Of a stretch of DNA of 7,927 bases, positions 5,577 through 7,927 are shown piece after piece. Each line of letters opens with the position of its first letter. The first letter of the stretch is position 1. The stretch spans positions 1 through 7,927 of the forward strand of contig CAMEIK010000047.1 in assembly GCA_945918315.1 (NCBI GenBank), given 5' to 3'. The notes beneath the pieces were generated by a model. The model was not told where the DNA came from. It worked only from the letters and a program-made list of their open reading frames with translations, and did no database searches. The stretch is from an uncultured Clostridia bacterium (GTDB lineage: Bacteria > Bacillota > Clostridia > Oscillospirales > Oscillospiraceae). The translations under genes and the position numbers were made by a program.

Positions 5577-6821
5577 ATGGATCGTTCATTTTATTCGGGA
5601 AACCGGGAAAAGCTGGCGCAGCGGCTGAAGCCGGGTACGCTGGCGGTTTTCTTTTCCGGAGAGGAGATCCGGAAAACCAACGATGAATACTATCCCTTTT
5701 TCGCCGACCGGAATTTTGTGTATCTTACGGGAATCGAGCAGAAGCAGAGCGTTCTGCTCATTATGAAGGACGGCAGCGGGGTAACGGAGCGTCTGTATCT
5801 TCTGCCCGGGGACCCCATGGCAGAACGATGGACAGGCCGGCGGCTGAAAAAAGCGGAGGCCGAAGCCGTCTCCGGCGTGGAAGATGTGCGAAATACGGAT
5901 TTCTTCCGTCGGGACCTGCACGCACTGGCGGCAAGCGGAAAATTCTCCGTCCTGGCGCTGGATCTGTACCGGGTGAGCCCGGAGGATATTGACCGGCCCG
6001 CCCATCGGCTTCTGTCTCTTGCCGCCCGGGAGTGGCCCTATCTGGCAATTGACAATGCCAGCTTCGTTCTGCGGGCCCTGCGAACCATCAAGCAGCCCTG
6101 TGAGATCGCTGCCCTGCGCCGGGCGGAAGAAATCACCGGCGCGGGCATCCTTGCCATGATGCGTGCCTCCCGCCCCGGCATGTACGAGTATCAGTACAAA
6201 GCAGAATTTGACCGGGCGCTGGGTCAGTTCGGCCCCAAGGGCCCGGGCTTTCCCCCCATCATTTCCGCCGGACGAAACAATTTCTGCATCCACTACTATT
6301 CCTATACCGGGCAGGCCGGGGACGGCGACATGGTTCTCAACGATGTGGGTGCCCAGTGGGACAATCTGATTACCGACGTATCCCGGGGCTGGCCCTGCGG
6401 CGGCCGCTTCACGGACCGGCAGAAGCTTCTCTATGAATGCGCCCTGGCAACCTCCAACCACATGTTCTCCATCCTGAAGCCGGGCTTTGCCATGGAGGAA
6501 GTGGACGCCGAGATCCGCCGCTATAACGCTCAGCTTCTCAAGGCCGCCGGGGTTCTGGAGGACACCGCCGACATAGGCAGGCTCATGTGGCACGGCGGCG
6601 CCCACCACATCGGCTTTGACGTTCATGATGTGGTAGAGCGTCCCGGGAAGCTGGCTCCGGGAATGGTATTCTGCGTCGATGTGGGTATTTACCATGAGGA
6701 TTGGGGCATTGGCTTCCGGCTGGAGGACAACTGCCTCATTACGGAAACCGGCTGCGAAAACCTCTCCGCCTCCATTCCGAGAACCGTCCCCGACATCGAG
6801 GCCGTCATGGTGAAAAGGTAA
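5577..6821 (+). CDS. M24-family metallopeptidase, Xaa-Pro aminopeptidase (aminopeptidase P)-like
   Basis: This 414-aa cytosolic enzyme has the two-domain aminopeptidase P layout. Residues 1-160 are the N-terminal domain (SGNREKL near the start, FFADRNFVYLTG at 41-52) and 170-414 the pita-bread catalytic domain. Such enzymes remove an N-terminal residue that precedes proline, using two metal ions. Expected metal ligands are Asp256 and Asp267 (in NDVGAQ and ITDVSR, 11 residues apart), His343 (GAHHIGFDVHD) and Glu383 (RLEDN). His239 and His350 match other active-site histidines. The fifth ligand, normally Glu in a VEPGIY-like motif, is Asp368 in CVDVGIY. The metal-site pattern is otherwise intact, so activity is likely but substrate choice may differ; a prolidase-like role is possible. 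It has its own promoter and is 4 nt from eutH. Confidence 0.9.
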   Translation: MDRSFYSGNREKLAQRLKPGTLAVFFSGEEIRKTNDEYYPFFADRNFVYLTGIEQKQSVLLIMKDGSGVTERLYLLPGDPMAERWTGRRLKKAEAEAVSGVEDVRNTDFFRRDLHALAASGKFSVLALDLYRVSPEDIDRPAHRLLSLAAREWPYLAIDNASFVLRALRTIKQPCEIAALRRAEEITGAGILAMMRASRPGMYEYQYKAEFDRALGQFGPKGPGFPPIISAGRNNFCIHYYSYTGQAGDGDMVLNDVGAQWDNLITDVSRGWPCGGRFTDRQKLLYECALATSNHMFSILKPGFAMEEVDAEIRRYNAQLLKAAGVLEDTADIGRLMWHGGAHHIGFDVHDVVERPGKLAPGMVFCVDVGIYHEDWGIGFRLEDNCLITETGCENLSASIPRTVPDIEAVMVKR

Positions 6822-6825
6822 GACT

Positions 6826-7927
6826 ATGGAACGGATCATTCTGTGGATCATGGCGGCGGGCGCCGTCCTGGGGGGCATGGACCGGATTTTCGGCAACCGT
6901 CTTAAGCTGGGAGAGAAATTTGAACAGGGCTTTCTTCTCATGGGCCCCACAGCCCTTTCCATGGTGGGAATTCTCTGTCTTTCTCCCCTGCTGTCACAGG
7001 TTCTGGAGCGCTTCGTGTCCCCTGCCTGCCGCGCCCTGGGCATGGACCCCGGCATCTTCGGCGGCATTCTTGCCATTGACATGGGCGGCTACCAGCTTGC
7101 CCGGGATCTTTCTCTGGATCCCCGGGTGGGACGGTATGCCGGAATTCTGGTAGCCGCCACCCTGGGCTGTACGGTGTCCTTTACCATTCCCGTAGGCATG
7201 GGGATGCTGGAAAAGAACCACCGTCCGGACTTCGCCAGGGGCGTCCTGTTCGGCCTGATTGCCATGCCCCCCGCCCTGCTTCTGGGGGGACTGATGACGG
7301 GCCTCAGCCTGACGGAAACCCTTCTGAACAGTCTTCCGGTGCTCGTCCTGTCCGGGCTGCTGCTTCTGTGTATTCTGAAACGCACTGATGCCGCCATCCG
7401 GGGCTTCGGTGTCTTTGCTCGCGTCATTCAGATCCTGGCCACCCTGGGCCTTATGCTGGGCGCGGTGGAGTACATGACCGGACTGGCGCTTCTGCCCGGT
7501 ATCACACCGATTGAGGACGCGGTGGCTGTTGCCGGGTCCATCGGCATCGTCATGCTGGGAAGTCTTCCCCTGGCGGAGCTCCTGCAGCGGGCCCTGGAAA
7601 AACCCCTGCGTTGGGCTGCCCGGCGCACGGGGATGAACGGCGCCAGTGTAACGGGGCTTCTGGTCGGGATGGTCAGTGTCGTTCCCGCCATTGTCCTCGT
7701 CAGGGATATGGACAAGCGGGGCAGAATCCTGTGCGCCGCTTTTCTGGTCTGCGGCGCTTCGGGCCTTGCCGCCCATCTGGGCTTCACCGCCGGGGTGGAG
7801 GAGACCATGCTTCTTCCCATGCTGGCCTCCAAACTCCTGGGCGGCTTCCTTGGTGTTCTGTTGGCCCTTCTCGGCACCCGTGGCATGTACGGCAGCGGGA
7901 ATGGCGGAAATGCTGACAGAAAAACAT
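6826..7927 (+). CDS. eutH: EutH-type ethanolamine transporter, 3' end outside the window
   Basis: From the ATG at 6826 the frame stays open for 367 codons to the window edge, with no stop seen. The product is a very hydrophobic membrane protein with about ten helices. EutH-like signatures are MDRIFGNRLKLGEKFEQGF near residue 18, IDMGGYQLA at 84-92, a MLEKNHRPDFARG loop at 127-139, a TGLLVG segment near 276, RDMDKRGR at 293-300 and AAHLGFTAG at 315-323. In relatives I recall GDHLGF at the last site, so an acidic residue may be lost. The final 17 residues are Gly/Asn-rich and hydrophilic, and family members are about this long, so the stop is probably close. AAGG lies 7 nt before the ATG, inside the peptidase 3' end; the 4-nt gap implies co-transcription. 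EutH proteins take up ethanolamine, chiefly when it is scarce. No other eut gene is visible, so the substrate here is inferred from family alone. Confidence 0.87.
   Translation, partial: MERIILWIMAAGAVLGGMDRIFGNRLKLGEKFEQGFLLMGPTALSMVGILCLSPLLSQVLERFVSPACRALGMDPGIFGGILAIDMGGYQLARDLSLDPRVGRYAGILVAATLGCTVSFTIPVGMGMLEKNHRPDFARGVLFGLIAMPPALLLGGLMTGLSLTETLLNSLPVLVLSGLLLLCILKRTDAAIRGFGVFARVIQILATLGLMLGAVEYMTGLALLPGITPIEDAVAVAGSIGIVMLGSLPLAELLQRALEKPLRWAARRTGMNGASVTGLLVGMVSVVPAIVLVRDMDKRGRILCAAFLVCGASGLAAHLGFTAGVEETMLLPMLASKLLGGFLGVLLALLGTRGMYGSGNGGNADRKT

Noticed and set aside
5586..7082. 498-codon minus-strand ORF opposite the peptidase gene
   Set aside because: Antisense to a well-supported metallopeptidase and overrunning its 3' boundary; no family resemblance.

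Overview
The window looks like chromosomal DNA of an anaerobic Gram-positive bacterium of class Clostridia, perhaps an Oscillospirales-type gut anaerobe. I infer this from the GC-rich coding sequence, the strong AAGGAGG-type Shine-Dalgarno sites, the Rnf gene order C-D-G-E-A-B and the TTGACA/TATAAT-type promoters. No marker fixes the genus. There are no tRNA or rRNA genes, mobile elements or CRISPR arrays.

Positions 41-5122, minus strand: a complete Rnf operon (ferredoxin:NAD+ oxidoreductase, a Na+ or H+ pumping membrane complex). It reads rnfC, a fused rnfD-rnfG, rnfE, rnfA, rnfB. Every junction is tight: an ATGA overlap, a 1-nt gap, another ATGA overlap and a 13-nt gap, each with a strong ribosome site. 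RnfB carries ferredoxin electrons in through Fe-S clusters. RnfA and RnfE form the intramembrane [2Fe-2S] site. The RnfD and RnfG modules carry covalent FMN. RnfC binds FMN and NAD(H). The unusual point is that RnfD and RnfG are one 550-residue polypeptide, with no stop codon and no usable start codon between the two halves. No flavin transferase gene (apbE) lies in the window.

Positions 5123-5576: a 454-bp divergent regulatory region. The rnf operon has a near-consensus promoter (TTGACA, 17 bp, TATTAT) and a leader of about 190 nt. The leader contains a 14-bp hairpin followed by U6, and an upstream segment that could pair with the hairpin's 3' arm. This is the layout of a transcription attenuator or riboswitch. 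I do not recognise it as a known class. A dyad-symmetric, operator-like site lies just upstream of the rnf -35. The opposite strand has its own promoter (TTGCAA, 17 bp, TATAAT).

Positions 5577-7927, plus strand: an M24-family, aminopeptidase P-like metallopeptidase gene. It is followed 4 nt later by an EutH-type ethanolamine transporter gene that is still open at the window edge. The peptidase has Asp where the family usually has a metal-bridging Glu. EutH sits here next to a peptidase, with no other ethanolamine-utilisation gene visible.

The best candidates for something undescribed are the rnf leader switch and the RnfD-RnfG fusion.
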